Assembly (NCBI RefSeq): GCF_013761175.1
Contig: NZ_JACDUR010000005.1
Span: 468,970-532,969 of the forward strand
Direction of reading: 5' to 3'
From: Nonomuraea soli
Lineage (GTDB): Bacteria; Actinomycetota; Actinomycetes; Streptosporangiales; Streptosporangiaceae
Length of the DNA: 64,000 bases
Shown here: one piece after another, positions 9,238 to 18,000 of the stretch
Layout of the letters: every line of letters starts with the position of its first letter
How positions within the stretch are numbered: position 1 is the stretch's first letter
The notes under the pieces: generated by a model
Seen by the model: the letters and a program-made list of their open reading frames with translations, nothing else
Told to the model about the DNA's origin: nothing
Databases searched by the model: none
Position numbers and translations under genes: made by a program

Positions 9238-10128
9238 TCAGCTGATGACGTCGTAGATCTCGAACCCGGTGGCGACGGTGACCGGCTCCTCGAAGAGCGT
9301 GTCCGGGTGGTCCGGGTCGAATTTCCCGCAGTGGCGGTAGGCGGCCAGGGTGCCGTCCTGGTGGAGCGCGAGCAGGTCGGGGCGGCCGTCCAGGTCGATG
9401 TCGGTGAGCGCCATCAGGCGCATGTCCTGCCAGCCCGTGGCGACCGTGTGCCAGGTTCCCTCGGTGGTGTGGCCCGGCCGGCCGGCGAACTCGAACAGGT
9501 CCATGTCGCCGTTGACCCGGCGGACCAGCAGGTCGAGGGTGCCGTCGCCGGTGAAGTCGGCCATCGCGACAGGCAGGTCGTCGACCCCGATCTCGGTGAG
9601 CCTGACCGGCTCCTTGTCGTAGGTGTCGTTGCGGACCACGCCACGGTCGCGGTGCGGGAAGACGTCGACGTTGCCGGCGTCCTTGCCCCTGCCGAAGGTG
9701 TCGTCGGTGCCGGTGCCGGTCACGTCGGCGAAGCCGATCGTCTCCCACTGCTGGTCGTCGTCACGCCTGCCGGACACCCTGATCGGCTCGGCGAACGGGC
9801 CGATCTCGCCGGGCCCGCCCAGGTTCCGCAGCAGGAAGAACCCGTGCTCCCCGTTCTCGCCCGGGTTGATGCCGAATTCGTGGGCGCTGAAGGCGCAGAT
9901 GTCCGCCTGGCCGTCGCCGGTCGCGTCGACGGCGCGGACGAAGAAGAAACGCCACCAGCCGAATCCGTCGCCGATGCGCACGGGATCGGAGAAGGTGGCG
10001 GTGCCGTCGAATTCACCGCTGTGCGGGTACACGAACAACTCTCCGGTCTCCGTGTTACGCACGAGCAGGTCCGGCCGTCCGTCACCGCGGAAGGATCGGC
10101 ATTGACCGTTCGCGAAATTCGCCGCCAT
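9238..10128 (-). CDS. FG-GAP/VCBS repeat protein, 296 aa, function unknown
   Basis: This is a predicted beta-propeller protein without a known role in polyketide pathways. At least five calcium-binding-like loops of the form DxxGDGxxD are visible: near residues 15-20 (GDGRPD), 68-76 (DATGDGQAD), 135-143 (a degenerate copy), 191-199 (DFTGDGTLD) and 243-251 (DIDLDGRPD). They are spaced roughly 50-67 residues apart, as in FG-GAP/VCBS repeats of integrin-like propellers. There is no signal peptide or membrane segment, which is unusual because most members of this family are secreted. The ATG at 10128 has a strong GGGAGGAG ribosome site 8-9 nt upstream. It is the first gene of the unit that continues, after 29 nt, into PKS-I. 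A lectin-like, scaffold or enzyme role are all possible; no catalytic residues can be named. Confidence 0.85.
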   Translation of the reverse strand: MAANFANGQCRSFRGDGRPDLLVRNTETGELFVYPHSGEFDGTATFSDPVRIGDGFGWWRFFFVRAVDATGDGQADICAFSAHEFGINPGENGEHGFFLLRNLGGPGEIGPFAEPIRVSGRRDDDQQWETIGFADVTGTGTDDTFGRGKDAGNVDVFPHRDRGVVRNDTYDKEPVRLTEIGVDDLPVAMADFTGDGTLDLLVRRVNGDMDLFEFAGRPGHTTEGTWHTVATGWQDMRLMALTDIDLDGRPDLLALHQDGTLAAYRHCGKFDPDHPDTLFEEPVTVATGFEIYDVIS

Positions 10129-10159
10129 TCTGAATGCTCCTCCCGACAGGTTCCACCGA

Positions 10160-10240
10160 TTTCAGTATTCGTGGGCCGCGAGAGGCCGAGTAACCCCTAG
10201 AGGCCACTAAAGGCGCTGGTAGAGGCCCCAGTAAGGGGTG
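10160..10240 (-). promoter_or_regulatory. Candidate activator/promoter region of the FG-GAP gene-PKS-I unit
   Basis: Three direct copies of GGCCTCT (minus strand; plus-strand AGAGGCC) lie at 10221-10227, 10199-10205 and 10181-10187, spaced 22 and 18 nt. A possible -10 element AATACT (10164-10169) lies 11 nt beyond the last copy. Direct repeats near a multiple of the helical turn just upstream of the -10 resemble activator sites such as those of SARP regulators, but no regulator gene is in the window. TAGGGG (10194-10199, minus strand) and TAAGGGG (10232-10238, plus strand) are also present. Confidence 0.4.
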
Positions 10241-10249
10241 CCGGGCACG

Positions 10250-10287
10250 ACGACGCCCGGCGGCCGGGGCGGCACGCCGGGCGTCGT
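10250..10287 (-). terminator. Putative hairpin terminator after the ABC permease
   Basis: A perfect 12-bp inverted repeat (10250-10261 and 10276-10287, arms ACGACGCCCGGC/GCCGGGCGTCGT) encloses a 14-nt loop. It begins 12 nt after the permease stop codon. No T-tract follows, which is common for actinomycete hairpins. It would separate the long accB-to-transporter unit from the FG-GAP gene-PKS-I unit. Confidence 0.6.
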
Positions 10288-10299
10288 GGGGGGCTGTGG

Positions 10300-11070
10300 T
10301 CAGGCGTCCCTGGACCTGAACACGGCGAAGGCGGCCAGCAGCAGGACGGCGGTGCAGGCCGCCATCAGGCCCAGGCCCGTCCACGGGGCCAGCCGTTCCG
10401 GGTCGGGGACCGTGGAGGTGATCCGCAGACCGGCCTGGATCGGCCAGTAGACGGTGACCCAGTCGCCCATGGCCTGGGGCATCAGGCGCGGGCCGATGAT
10501 CGGGATGATGAAGTTGACCGCGACCACCACGGTCGTGGCCGCCATCGTGTCGCGCAGCAGGACACCGATCCCGACGCCGATCAGGCCCACCAGGACCCAG
10601 ATCAGCCCCATGCCGAAGACCGCGCGCAGCACGCCGGGGTCTGCGAGCGAGACCGCCGGCGCGCCGTTGGCGCCGATCGCGATCTGCCCGAGCAGGAACG
10701 AGCCGAAGGCGGCGACCTCCCCCATCACCAGGGTGATCAGCCCGAACGTCCAGACCTTCGCGGCCAGCAGGCGCCCGCGCCGCGGCACCACGGTGAGGCT
10801 CGTCCTGATCATCCCGGTGGCGTACTCGGAGGTCACCGCGAGCACGCCGAGCCCGCCCACGCTGATCTGGGCGAACAGGAAGCCGCCGTACATGCTGATG
10901 TAGGCGGCGTCGAACATCGCCCCGGCGGCCTGGGCGTTCTTGCTCGCGCCGTTGGCGGTGAGGAAGCCGGCGCCGATCATGACCGCCACGGTGGCCAGCA
11001 GGACGGGGACGTTCGACGGGATCGAGCGGAACTTGGTCCACTCCGAGCGCATCGTCTCCACGGCGGCCAT
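10300..11070 (-). CDS. ABC-2 type transporter permease, 256 aa
   Basis: This is the membrane half of a drug-efflux type ABC exporter, probably exporting the cluster product. About six hydrophobic segments are visible: near the N-terminus after a short charged start (SEWTKFRSIPSN), then around residues 50-70, 95-125, 150-175, 180-195 and 230-250. This is the usual layout of ABC-2/DrrB-like permeases of about 250 residues. The ATG at 11070 overlaps the stop codon of the ATPase gene by one base (TGATG), which implies translational coupling and fixes the start. The same frame is open further upstream to 11478, but that part lies inside the ATPase gene and is out of keeping with the family. The transported substrate is inferred from context only. 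Confidence 0.9.
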   Translation of the reverse strand: MAAVETMRSEWTKFRSIPSNVPVLLATVAVMIGAGFLTANGASKNAQAAGAMFDAAYISMYGGFLFAQISVGGLGVLAVTSEYATGMIRTSLTVVPRRGRLLAAKVWTFGLITLVMGEVAAFGSFLLGQIAIGANGAPAVSLADPGVLRAVFGMGLIWVLVGLIGVGIGVLLRDTMAATTVVVAVNFIIPIIGPRLMPQAMGDWVTVYWPIQAGLRITSTVPDPERLAPWTGLGLMAACTAVLLLAAFAVFRSRDA

Positions 11071-11969
11071 CACGCCACGCTCGCCTGGAACTCGACGCTG
11101 TCGCGGGTCAGGTCCATGTACGCCTGCTCCAATGAGCGTTGGGGGGTCAGTTCGGTCAGCACCACTCCGGCGGCGAGCGCCTCCTCGCCGATCCTCCTGG
11201 CCTCCAGGCCGGTGACGATGAACGAGCCGTCCGTCCCGCTCTGGACGGTGCCGCCCGCCTCGACCAGCCGGGGGACCAGTCGCTCGGCGTCGTCGGCGCG
11301 GACCAGGACGTTGGAGCCCTGGCGGACGAACTCGCCGATCCCGATGTCGGCGATCAGCCTGCCCTTGCCGATGACGACGAGATGGTCGGCGGTCTGCGCC
11401 ACCTCGCTCATGAGGTGGCTGGAGACCAGCACGGTGCGGTTCTCGGCGGCCAGGCCACGCATCAGTTCGCGGATCCACTTGATGCCCTCGGGGTCCAGGC
11501 CGTTGACGGGCTCGTCGAACAGCAGCACCTTCGGGTCTCCGAGCAGCGCCACCGCGATGCCGAGCCGCTGGCCCATGCCCAGGGAGAAGGATCCGGCCCG
11601 TTTGCGCGCCACCGACGCGAGACCCACCAGCTCCAGCACCTCGTCGACCCGGCGGGCTGGGATCGCGTTGGTCTGGGCTAAGCAGAGCAGGTGGTCGCGT
11701 GCCGTACGCGACTTGTGGACGGCACGGGCGTCCAGCAGCGCACCCACCTCGTGCATGGGGCGGGCCAGCCCCACGTAGTCGTGACCGTTGACGGTCACCG
11801 TGCCGGCGTCGGGCCGGTCGAGGCCGAGGATCATCCTCATGGTCGTCGACTTGCCGGCCCCGTTCGGCCCCAGGAAGCCGGTGACCCTGCCCGGTTCGAC
11901 GCTGAAGGTCAGGTCGTCCACGGCCGTCTTGGCGCCGAAGCGCTTCGTCAGCCCGGTTATCTCAATCAT
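11070..11969 (-). CDS. ABC transporter ATP-binding protein, 299 aa
   Basis: This is the ATPase subunit paired with the adjoining permease. Walker A (GPNGAGKST, residues 34-42), the signature LGMGQ (130-134, an ABC-2/DrrA variant of LSGGQ), Walker B (VLLFDEP, 148-154, with catalytic Glu153) and the H-loop (SSHL) are all present. The C-terminal roughly 90 residues form the extra domain common in DrrA-type self-resistance exporters. The gene starts 30 nt after the isochorismate synthase stop, with AGAGG upstream of the ATG, and overlaps the permease by one base. Its position at the end of the biosynthetic unit suggests efflux or self-resistance for the polyketide. Confidence 0.95.
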   Translation of the reverse strand: MIEITGLTKRFGAKTAVDDLTFSVEPGRVTGFLGPNGAGKSTTMRMILGLDRPDAGTVTVNGHDYVGLARPMHEVGALLDARAVHKSRTARDHLLCLAQTNAIPARRVDEVLELVGLASVARKRAGSFSLGMGQRLGIAVALLGDPKVLLFDEPVNGLDPEGIKWIRELMRGLAAENRTVLVSSHLMSEVAQTADHLVVIGKGRLIADIGIGEFVRQGSNVLVRADDAERLVPRLVEAGGTVQSGTDGSFIVTGLEARRIGEEALAAGVVLTELTPQRSLEQAYMDLTRDSVEFQASVA

Positions 11970-11999
11970 GGTCGAGTGCCTCTCGAAGGTGGTTTCCGA

Positions 12000-13418
12000 T
12001 CAAGAGGTTCCCACCCCGACCGGCCCGTACCCGGGAACGGCGAGAGCATCGAGCATCGTACGGAACTTGAGCCGGGTCTCCTCCAGCTCGGCCTCGGGAT
12101 CGGAGCCGGCCACGATCCCGCAGCCGGCGTAGAGGGTGGCGGTGCGTCCGTGCAGGTGGGCGGAGCGCAGGGCCACGGCGAAGTCCCCTTCCTGGTCGGT
12201 GTTCATCCAGCCGACGGGGCCCGCGTACCAGCCCCGGTCGAAGGGTTCCGCCGCGGCGATCCAGTCCAGGGCGGCCTGCCTCGGATGGCCGCCGACGGCG
12301 GGCGTGGGATGCAGCAGCTCGACCAGGTCGAGCACGCCGGTGTTCGACGGGTCGGCGATCCGGCCCTCGATGCGGCTGTGCAGGTGGCGCAGGTTCGGCA
12401 GGTCCATCACGTACGGCTCGGCGGGCACCCGCACGTCGCCGCACACTCGCTCGAAGGCCTGGCGCAACATGGCGGTGACCATCTGCTGCTCGCGCCGGGA
12501 CTTGTCGTCGGCCAGCAGGGCGTCACGCAACCGGGTGTCCTCCGCGGGCGTCGTGCCCCGGGGCATGGAGGCGGCCAGGCTCATCGACCTCGCCTGGCCG
12601 GCGCGCACGCCGACCAGCCGCTCCGGTGTGGCGCCGACGAAGGCGTGCCGGTCCAGGGCGACCGCGAAGACCGTGCTGCCGGGCTGTCCCTCGATCAGGG
12701 CGCCCACCACGGACGGGATGTCGTAGGAGCAGGGGGCGTCCACGCGCAGCTGGCGGGCCAGCACGGCCTTGCCGAACGCGCCGCCGCCGACCTGCTCCAC
12801 CGCGCGCCCCGCCAGCGCCTTCCACTCGTCGGGCGGAGGCACCTCCGTGACCGTCGTGCCCTCCAGGTGAGGGCTGCGGCACGGGCGCCCGCCCACCGCG
12901 GTGAGCCAGCCGTACGCCTGGTTGACCACCCGCGCCACGTCGTCGGGTACGGCGGGGCCGGGTTCGACGCCGACGCTGAGCGCCAGCACGGTCGGCCCGC
13001 CCGCCTCCCGTGAGATCAGCACCCTCGGCACCCACATCAGCCCGTCGGGCATGGGCCCGTCGCCCGGAGCGAAGGCGAAGCCGCCGACGAGCGACGGCGT
13101 GCCGCGCGGCCCGGTACCGCCCTCCACGACGTCACGGGCGGCCGGTTCCCAGCCCGCCCTGACGGCGGCGAAGCGCGCGGTCCCACGGCCGGAGAAGTCG
13201 GCCGCGGTGCCCATGGCCAGGACGCTCGACTGCGGCGAGATCCAGACGAAGGCCCGCCGCGTGTGGACGAACAGCGGGATCAGCAGCTCGGCGGGATCGA
13301 CGGGGTCGATCTGCTGGCGCCAGGTCGCCAGGGTGGCGCGGCCGCTGTTGCACGCCTCGGCCACGGCCTTGGCGTGCACTTCCATGAAGCCGGACAGGTC
13401 GATGTGGAACGAGGTCAT
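12000..13418 (-). CDS. Isochorismate synthase (MenF/EntC/DhbC family), 472 aa
   Basis: This enzyme converts chorismate to isochorismate, the precursor of salicylate, 2,3-dihydroxybenzoate and related aryl acids. Family residues are in place in the chorismate-utilising fold of the C-terminal half: Lys217 (FGKAVLARQ, the general base), Glu266 (GATPERLVG), LHPTPAVGG (residues 369-377), AGPVGW (399-404) and the Mg-binding acidic stretch after AGCGIVAGSD (431-440, with Glu442, Glu446 and Glu447). The GCGIV form and the DRGWYAGPVGW run are closer to DhbC/MenF isochorismate synthases than to MbtI/Irp9 salicylate synthases, as I remember those families. No isochorismatase or pyruvate lyase lies in the window. 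The ATG overlaps the ligase stop by 4 nt (ATGA), so the two are coupled and probably act in one aryl-acid route. A bifunctional salicylate synthase cannot be excluded. Confidence 0.85.
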   Translation of the reverse strand: MTSFHIDLSGFMEVHAKAVAEACNSGRATLATWRQQIDPVDPAELLIPLFVHTRRAFVWISPQSSVLAMGTAADFSGRGTARFAAVRAGWEPAARDVVEGGTGPRGTPSLVGGFAFAPGDGPMPDGLMWVPRVLISREAGGPTVLALSVGVEPGPAVPDDVARVVNQAYGWLTAVGGRPCRSPHLEGTTVTEVPPPDEWKALAGRAVEQVGGGAFGKAVLARQLRVDAPCSYDIPSVVGALIEGQPGSTVFAVALDRHAFVGATPERLVGVRAGQARSMSLAASMPRGTTPAEDTRLRDALLADDKSRREQQMVTAMLRQAFERVCGDVRVPAEPYVMDLPNLRHLHSRIEGRIADPSNTGVLDLVELLHPTPAVGGHPRQAALDWIAAAEPFDRGWYAGPVGWMNTDQEGDFAVALRSAHLHGRTATLYAGCGIVAGSDPEAELEETRLKFRTMLDALAVPGYGPVGVGTS

Positions 13419-15025
13419 CCAGAACTCCCCGTCGTGCCGAACATACTCGCGAGCTGCTTCTTGCTGACCTTGCCGAGCGGGGTCAGCGGCAGCGCCCCGA
13501 CGATCTCCAGCCGGTCGGGGAACTTGAAGGCCGCCACTCCCCTGTCGCGCAGGAACGCGGTGAGCTCCACCAGCGTCGGGGGCTCTCCGCGCGGCACCAC
13601 GCAGGCGCAGCTGCGCTCGCCGAGCACCTCGTCCGGCACCCCGACCAGGGCGACCTCGCGGATGTTCTGATGGGCCAGCAGGTGGTTCTCCACCTCCTCG
13701 GCCGCGATCTTGTCACCGCCCCGGTTGATCTGGTCCTTCACCCTGCCCTCGAAGATCACGTGGCCGGACGGCAGCAGCCGTACCAGGTCACCGCTGCGGT
13801 AGAAGCCGTCGGCGGTGAAGGAGCGCGCGTTGTGCTCGTCGGCCCGGTAGTAGCCGCGGGTCGTGTACGGCCCGCGGGCCAGCAGCTGGCCGACCTCTCC
13901 CGGGGGGACGTCGTTGTCCTCCTCGTCGACCACCCGCACCTCGTCGGCGGGCGAGACCGGCAGCCCCTGGCTGATCAGGACCACCTCCGGCGGATCGTCC
14001 GGCCGGTGGAACCCGCACAGGCCCTCCGCCATGCCGAAGGCCTGCTGCAGGCGGCATCCGAGTGCGGGCTCCACCCGGCGAGCCAGCTCCGGCTGGAGTT
14101 TCGTGCCGCCGATGGTCACCCGGTTCAGACTGGAGATGTCGTACTCACCCCAGTCCGCGGCTTCCATCCAGAGCAGGGCGGCGCCGGGGATCAGGCCCGT
14201 CTCCGTCACCCGCTCGCGCTCGATCAGCGGGAAGGACTCGTCCGGGCTCGGGCCGGGGGCCAGCACGAGCGTCGCCCCCGCGTGGAAGGTGGCCAGCAGC
14301 CCGTGGGTCAGCGGCCAGTTGTGGCACAGCGGCAGGCTCACCATGTGCACGGTGCCGGCGTGGTAGCCGCACGCCTCGCCGACCGCCCGCCCGCTGTAGC
14401 TCCACTCCTGGTGGGTGCGCGGCACCAGCTTCGGCACCCCGGTCGTGCCGCCCGACAGCAGGAACAGCGCCACCCCGGCGGGGTCAGGACGCGGCAGGTC
14501 GGGCAGGAGGTCGCCGTCGACCTCGGCCAGGGGCACGAAGCCGCCGGGCTCGCCCGCCACCAGGACGTGCTTGACCGTTGGCACGCTCGCCACCACCTCG
14601 GCGGCCAGCGTGCGGTAGTCGAACCCGAGATGCGTGTCGGCGACGATGTAGGCCGTCGCCTCGGTGAACTCGCAGAAGTAGGCGATCTCGCTGCTGCGGT
14701 GCGCGGGCAGCGCCATGACCGGCAGGGCGCCGATCCTGAACAGCGCGAACAGCACCACCACGAGCTCGGGCACGTTGGGCAGCTGCACGACCGCGCGGTC
14801 ACCGGGGCCGATGCCGAGGCCGAGCAGGCCCGCCGCCATCCTGTCGACCCTGGAGTCCAGCTCGGCGTAGGTCCAGCGGTGCGGGTCCACCACGAGAGCG
14901 GTCCTGCCGGGGTGGTCACGCGCCTGGCGGCGCAGCAGCTCACCCAGGTTCTCGTCCGTCCAGTAGCCGGCGTCCCGGTACCGCCGCGCGAACTCCTCGG
15001 GCCAGGGAGTGAATCCATCGAGCAC
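13415..15025 (-). CDS. Aryl-acid AMP ligase (DhbE/EntE/MbtA-like), 536 aa
   Basis: This enzyme activates an aromatic acid with ATP. Adenylation motifs are intact: A3 SGGTTGVPK (about 191-199), the GMAEG region (A5), YRSGDL with GRVKDQINRGGDKI (A7-A8) and the A10 lysine in PLTPLGK. The aryl-acid pocket motif HN is at 235-236 (HNWPLTH), where amino-acid-activating domains have Asp. The Asn contacts the 2-hydroxyl in DhbE. The position two after the Leu is His, where I recall Ser in DHB-type and Cys in salicylate-type enzymes, so the substrate may be unusual. The GTG at 15025 is preferred because GGAAAGGA lies 7 nt upstream and the protein then begins like EntE (FTPWPEEFARRY); an upstream GTG at 15058 lacks a ribosome site. 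No carrier domain is fused. The gene is 37 nt after PKS-IV and coupled to the isochorismate synthase. Confidence 0.88.
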   Translation of the reverse strand: MLDGFTPWPEEFARRYRDAGYWTDENLGELLRRQARDHPGRTALVVDPHRWTYAELDSRVDRMAAGLLGLGIGPGDRAVVQLPNVPELVVVLFALFRIGALPVMALPAHRSSEIAYFCEFTEATAYIVADTHLGFDYRTLAAEVVASVPTVKHVLVAGEPGGFVPLAEVDGDLLPDLPRPDPAGVALFLLSGGTTGVPKLVPRTHQEWSYSGRAVGEACGYHAGTVHMVSLPLCHNWPLTHGLLATFHAGATLVLAPGPSPDESFPLIERERVTETGLIPGAALLWMEAADWGEYDISSLNRVTIGGTKLQPELARRVEPALGCRLQQAFGMAEGLCGFHRPDDPPEVVLISQGLPVSPADEVRVVDEEDNDVPPGEVGQLLARGPYTTRGYYRADEHNARSFTADGFYRSGDLVRLLPSGHVIFEGRVKDQINRGGDKIAAEEVENHLLAHQNIREVALVGVPDEVLGERSCACVVPRGEPPTLVELTAFLRDRGVAAFKFPDRLEIVGALPLTPLGKVSKKQLASMFGTTGSSG

Positions 15026-15062
15026 GGGCTCGTCCTTTCCGTCTCGGCCTCCTGCCACCGGC

Positions 15063-18000
15063 TCAGCCGGCGACGGCCACCTCGGCGAGCAGGTGCCCGG
15101 CCAGTTCGGCCGGGGTCGGGTAGTCGTAGACCGCGTCGGCGGCCAGCTGGATGCCGGTCAGCTCGCCGATCCGGTTGCGCAGCTCCACCGCCGCCATCGA
15201 GGAGAAGCCGAGCTCGAAGAACTCCGCGTCCGGCTCGATCGCGTCGGGCAGGGGGAACTGCAGGATGGCGGCCGTCTCGCGGCGCACCACGTCGAGCAGG
15301 ATGCCGTGGTGGCTGTCGGGCGCGCTGTCGTCCAGCAGGCGGCGGAAGGCGGCGCTGCCGTCGATCACGTTCTCCGCCTCCTGCGGGGGCAGTGCCGCCT
15401 CGGGGACGGCGTCCAGCAGGTGGGAGCGGAGCAGGGCGGCCAGGGCGGCCCAGTCGGGGTCGGCCACGACGAGCGTGGTGTCTCCCAGGCGCAGCGCGTG
15501 GCGGAGGGCCGCGACCGCGTCCGCCGGCTCCTTCAGGCCGATCGCCGCCGACAGCACCGGCAGGCCCGCCTCCCGGCGCCGGGCGGCCAGCGCGGTGAAG
15601 TGCTCCAGGTGCGCTGCCCCGTCGTCGCCCCAGGCGGCCTGGGCAGGAGCGAGCATGATGAAGGCCGCCAGGTCCGTCGTGCGGGTCCGCTCGTCCAGCA
15701 GCCGCGCCGCCTCCGGCGTCGTGCAGACGACGGCGGTCAGCGGATGAGCGCCGTCCGCCATCACGGCGTCGAGCCCGCCTGCGATCGTGCCACGCTCGCC
15801 GTCGAGGCGGCGGACGACCACGCCCTGCTCGCCGTCGAGGCGGGCGTCGGGTTCGGTGAGCACGACTCTCGTGGCACCGTTGCGCGCGGCCCAGCGGCCG
15901 AGCTCCGCGGCGGTTTCGTCGAGCGGCCCGGCCAGCAGGAGGGTCCCGCTCGGCCGCCAGCCGGCGCCGAGCGCCGTGGCCCGTGCCGGCGCGGGGCGGA
16001 GCCTGCGCACGAACACGCCGCCGGGCCGTACCGCCGCCTCGTCCTCGCCGGTGATTCCTGACAGCACCGTGCACAGGCGGCGCAGCACCTGCTCGTCCAG
16101 GACGGCGGGAAGGTCGACCAGCCCGCCGTCGCGCAGCAGCCGCTCGCGGGCCGCCGTTCTGAGCCTGCCCCAGGTCTGCGCGGTCTCCGGCGCGACGTCG
16201 CCGTCCGAGGGTGCGACGCGCACGGCGCGCCGGGTGAGCACCCAGACGGGTGCGCCGCCGGGCGCGATGGAGGGCGGCGGTGCGCCCTCGGGCAGGAGGC
16301 AGACGATGCCCGCCACCCCGGTGTCCGAGCCCGGCGGTTCCGGGACGACGGCCGTGTCGGCGCCGTACCTGGCCAGCGCGGCCGCGATCGCCCGCCCGGC
16401 CGCAGCCGCGGGGATCGGCTGCTGGGAGCCGTCGGCCGGCGGAGCGGCCTGCGGGGAGGTGTCGGCCTGCTGGGAGCCGTCAGGCCGCGGTGAGGTGTCG
16501 GCCTGCGGTGCGTAGTCGGGTGCGACCACCAGCCAGGTGCCCGACAGGACGGGCGCGGGCAGGTCGGTGAGCGGCTGCCAGCCGAGCTGGAGGCGCGGGT
16601 GCCCCTGGTCGGCGCCGGCGCCACCGTGCAGCCTGGCCAGGGCGGGCAGCAGGTCCTCCAGGGTGGCTCCCGCTCCGAGCCCGAGCGTGGCGAGCAGTCC
16701 GGGCAGGTCCTGGCGTGCGACCGCCTCCCACAACTCCGTGTCGGGCGCGGCCACCTGCTCGATCGCGGGCGGGTCGGGCCAGTAGCGCTGGCGCTGGAAG
16801 GGGTAGGTGGGCAGCGGCACGGTCGCGCCGGCGCCGACGACCGCTCCCCAGTGGACGTCCGCCCCGTGCGCCCAGGCCTGGGCCAGCGCGTCGAGCAGGG
16901 TGGCGGCCTCCGGCCGGTCGCGGCGCAGCACGGCGGCGGCGACCCCCGTCCAGTCCTCGACGCAGTCTCCGGCCATCGCCGTCAGCACGGCGTCGGGGCC
17001 GACCTCCAGGAAGGTGGTGACTCCCTGCCGCTGGAGTGTCCGGATGCCGTCGCAGAAGCGCACGGCCTGCCGCAGATGGCGCACCCAGTACTCCGGCGAG
17101 GTCAGTTCCTCGGCGCCGGCCGCCTCGCCGGTCACGTTGGAGACGATGGGGATCGCGGGCGGCCGGAAGGCCAGTCCGGAGGCCACCTCGCGGAAGGCGT
17201 CCAGGACCGGTTCCATCAGCGGGGAGTGGAAGGCGTGGCTGACGGCCAGCCGCTTGGTCTTGTGCCCGCGCAGCGACAGCAGCGCGGCCACCTCCAGGAC
17301 GGCCTCCTCGGTGCCGGACAGGACCACCGACGAGGGCCCGTTGACGGCGGCGATGCCGACCCGGTCCTCGCGCCCGGCCAGCAGCGGCAGGACCTCCTCC
17401 TCCGTGGCGCGGACCGACACCATCGCGCCGCCGGACGGCAGTTCCTGCATGAGGCGGCCGCGCGCGGCCACCAGCTTGACCGCGTCGTCCAGCGTGAGCA
17501 CGCCGGAGACGTGGGCGGCGACGATCTCGCCGATCGAGTGGCCGGCCAGGAAGTCAGGGCGCATGCCCCAGGCTTCGAGCAGGCGGTAGAGCGCGACCTC
17601 GACGGCGAACAGGGCCGCCTGGGTGTAGCGGGTCTGCTGCAGCGCCTCGGGGTCTGCGGTGACGACCTCGCGCAGGGGCCGGTCGAGGTGGCCGTCGAAG
17701 CGGGCGCACACCTCGTCGAAGGCCGCGGCGTACTCGGGGTAGGCCGCGTACAGCTCCTCTCCCATCCCCTGGCGCTGGCTGCCCTGGCCGGTGAACAGGT
17801 AGGCGGTCCGCCCGCGTGCGGCCGTCGCGCTGATCACGTTGTCGGCCGGGGTCTGCGCGATCGCGGCCTCCAGCCCGGAGGTGAGCTCCTCCCTGGTCGT
17901 GCCGAGCACCACCAGCCGCCGCCGGAAGGACGAACGGGTGGTGGCGAGGGAGCGGGCGATCTCGTCCGCCGGGTGCTCCTGCCGGGTGGCCAGGTGGCCG

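Noticed and set aside
11071..11478. Upstream extension of the permease frame
   Set aside because: It overlaps the ATPase gene in another frame; the TGATG coupling start at 11070 gives a normal ABC-2 permease.
12000..13418. Anthranilate or ADC synthase, or a bifunctional salicylate synthase
   Set aside because: No glutamine-amidotransferase part or partner is present, and the HPTPAVGG, AGPVGW and GCGIVAGSDPE set reads closer to DhbC/MenF isochorismate synthases. Salicylate synthase is kept only as a less likely alternative.
15063..15300. Thioesterase domain at the end of PKS-IV
   Set aside because: The protein ends shortly after the ACP; no GxSxG hydrolase segment follows.
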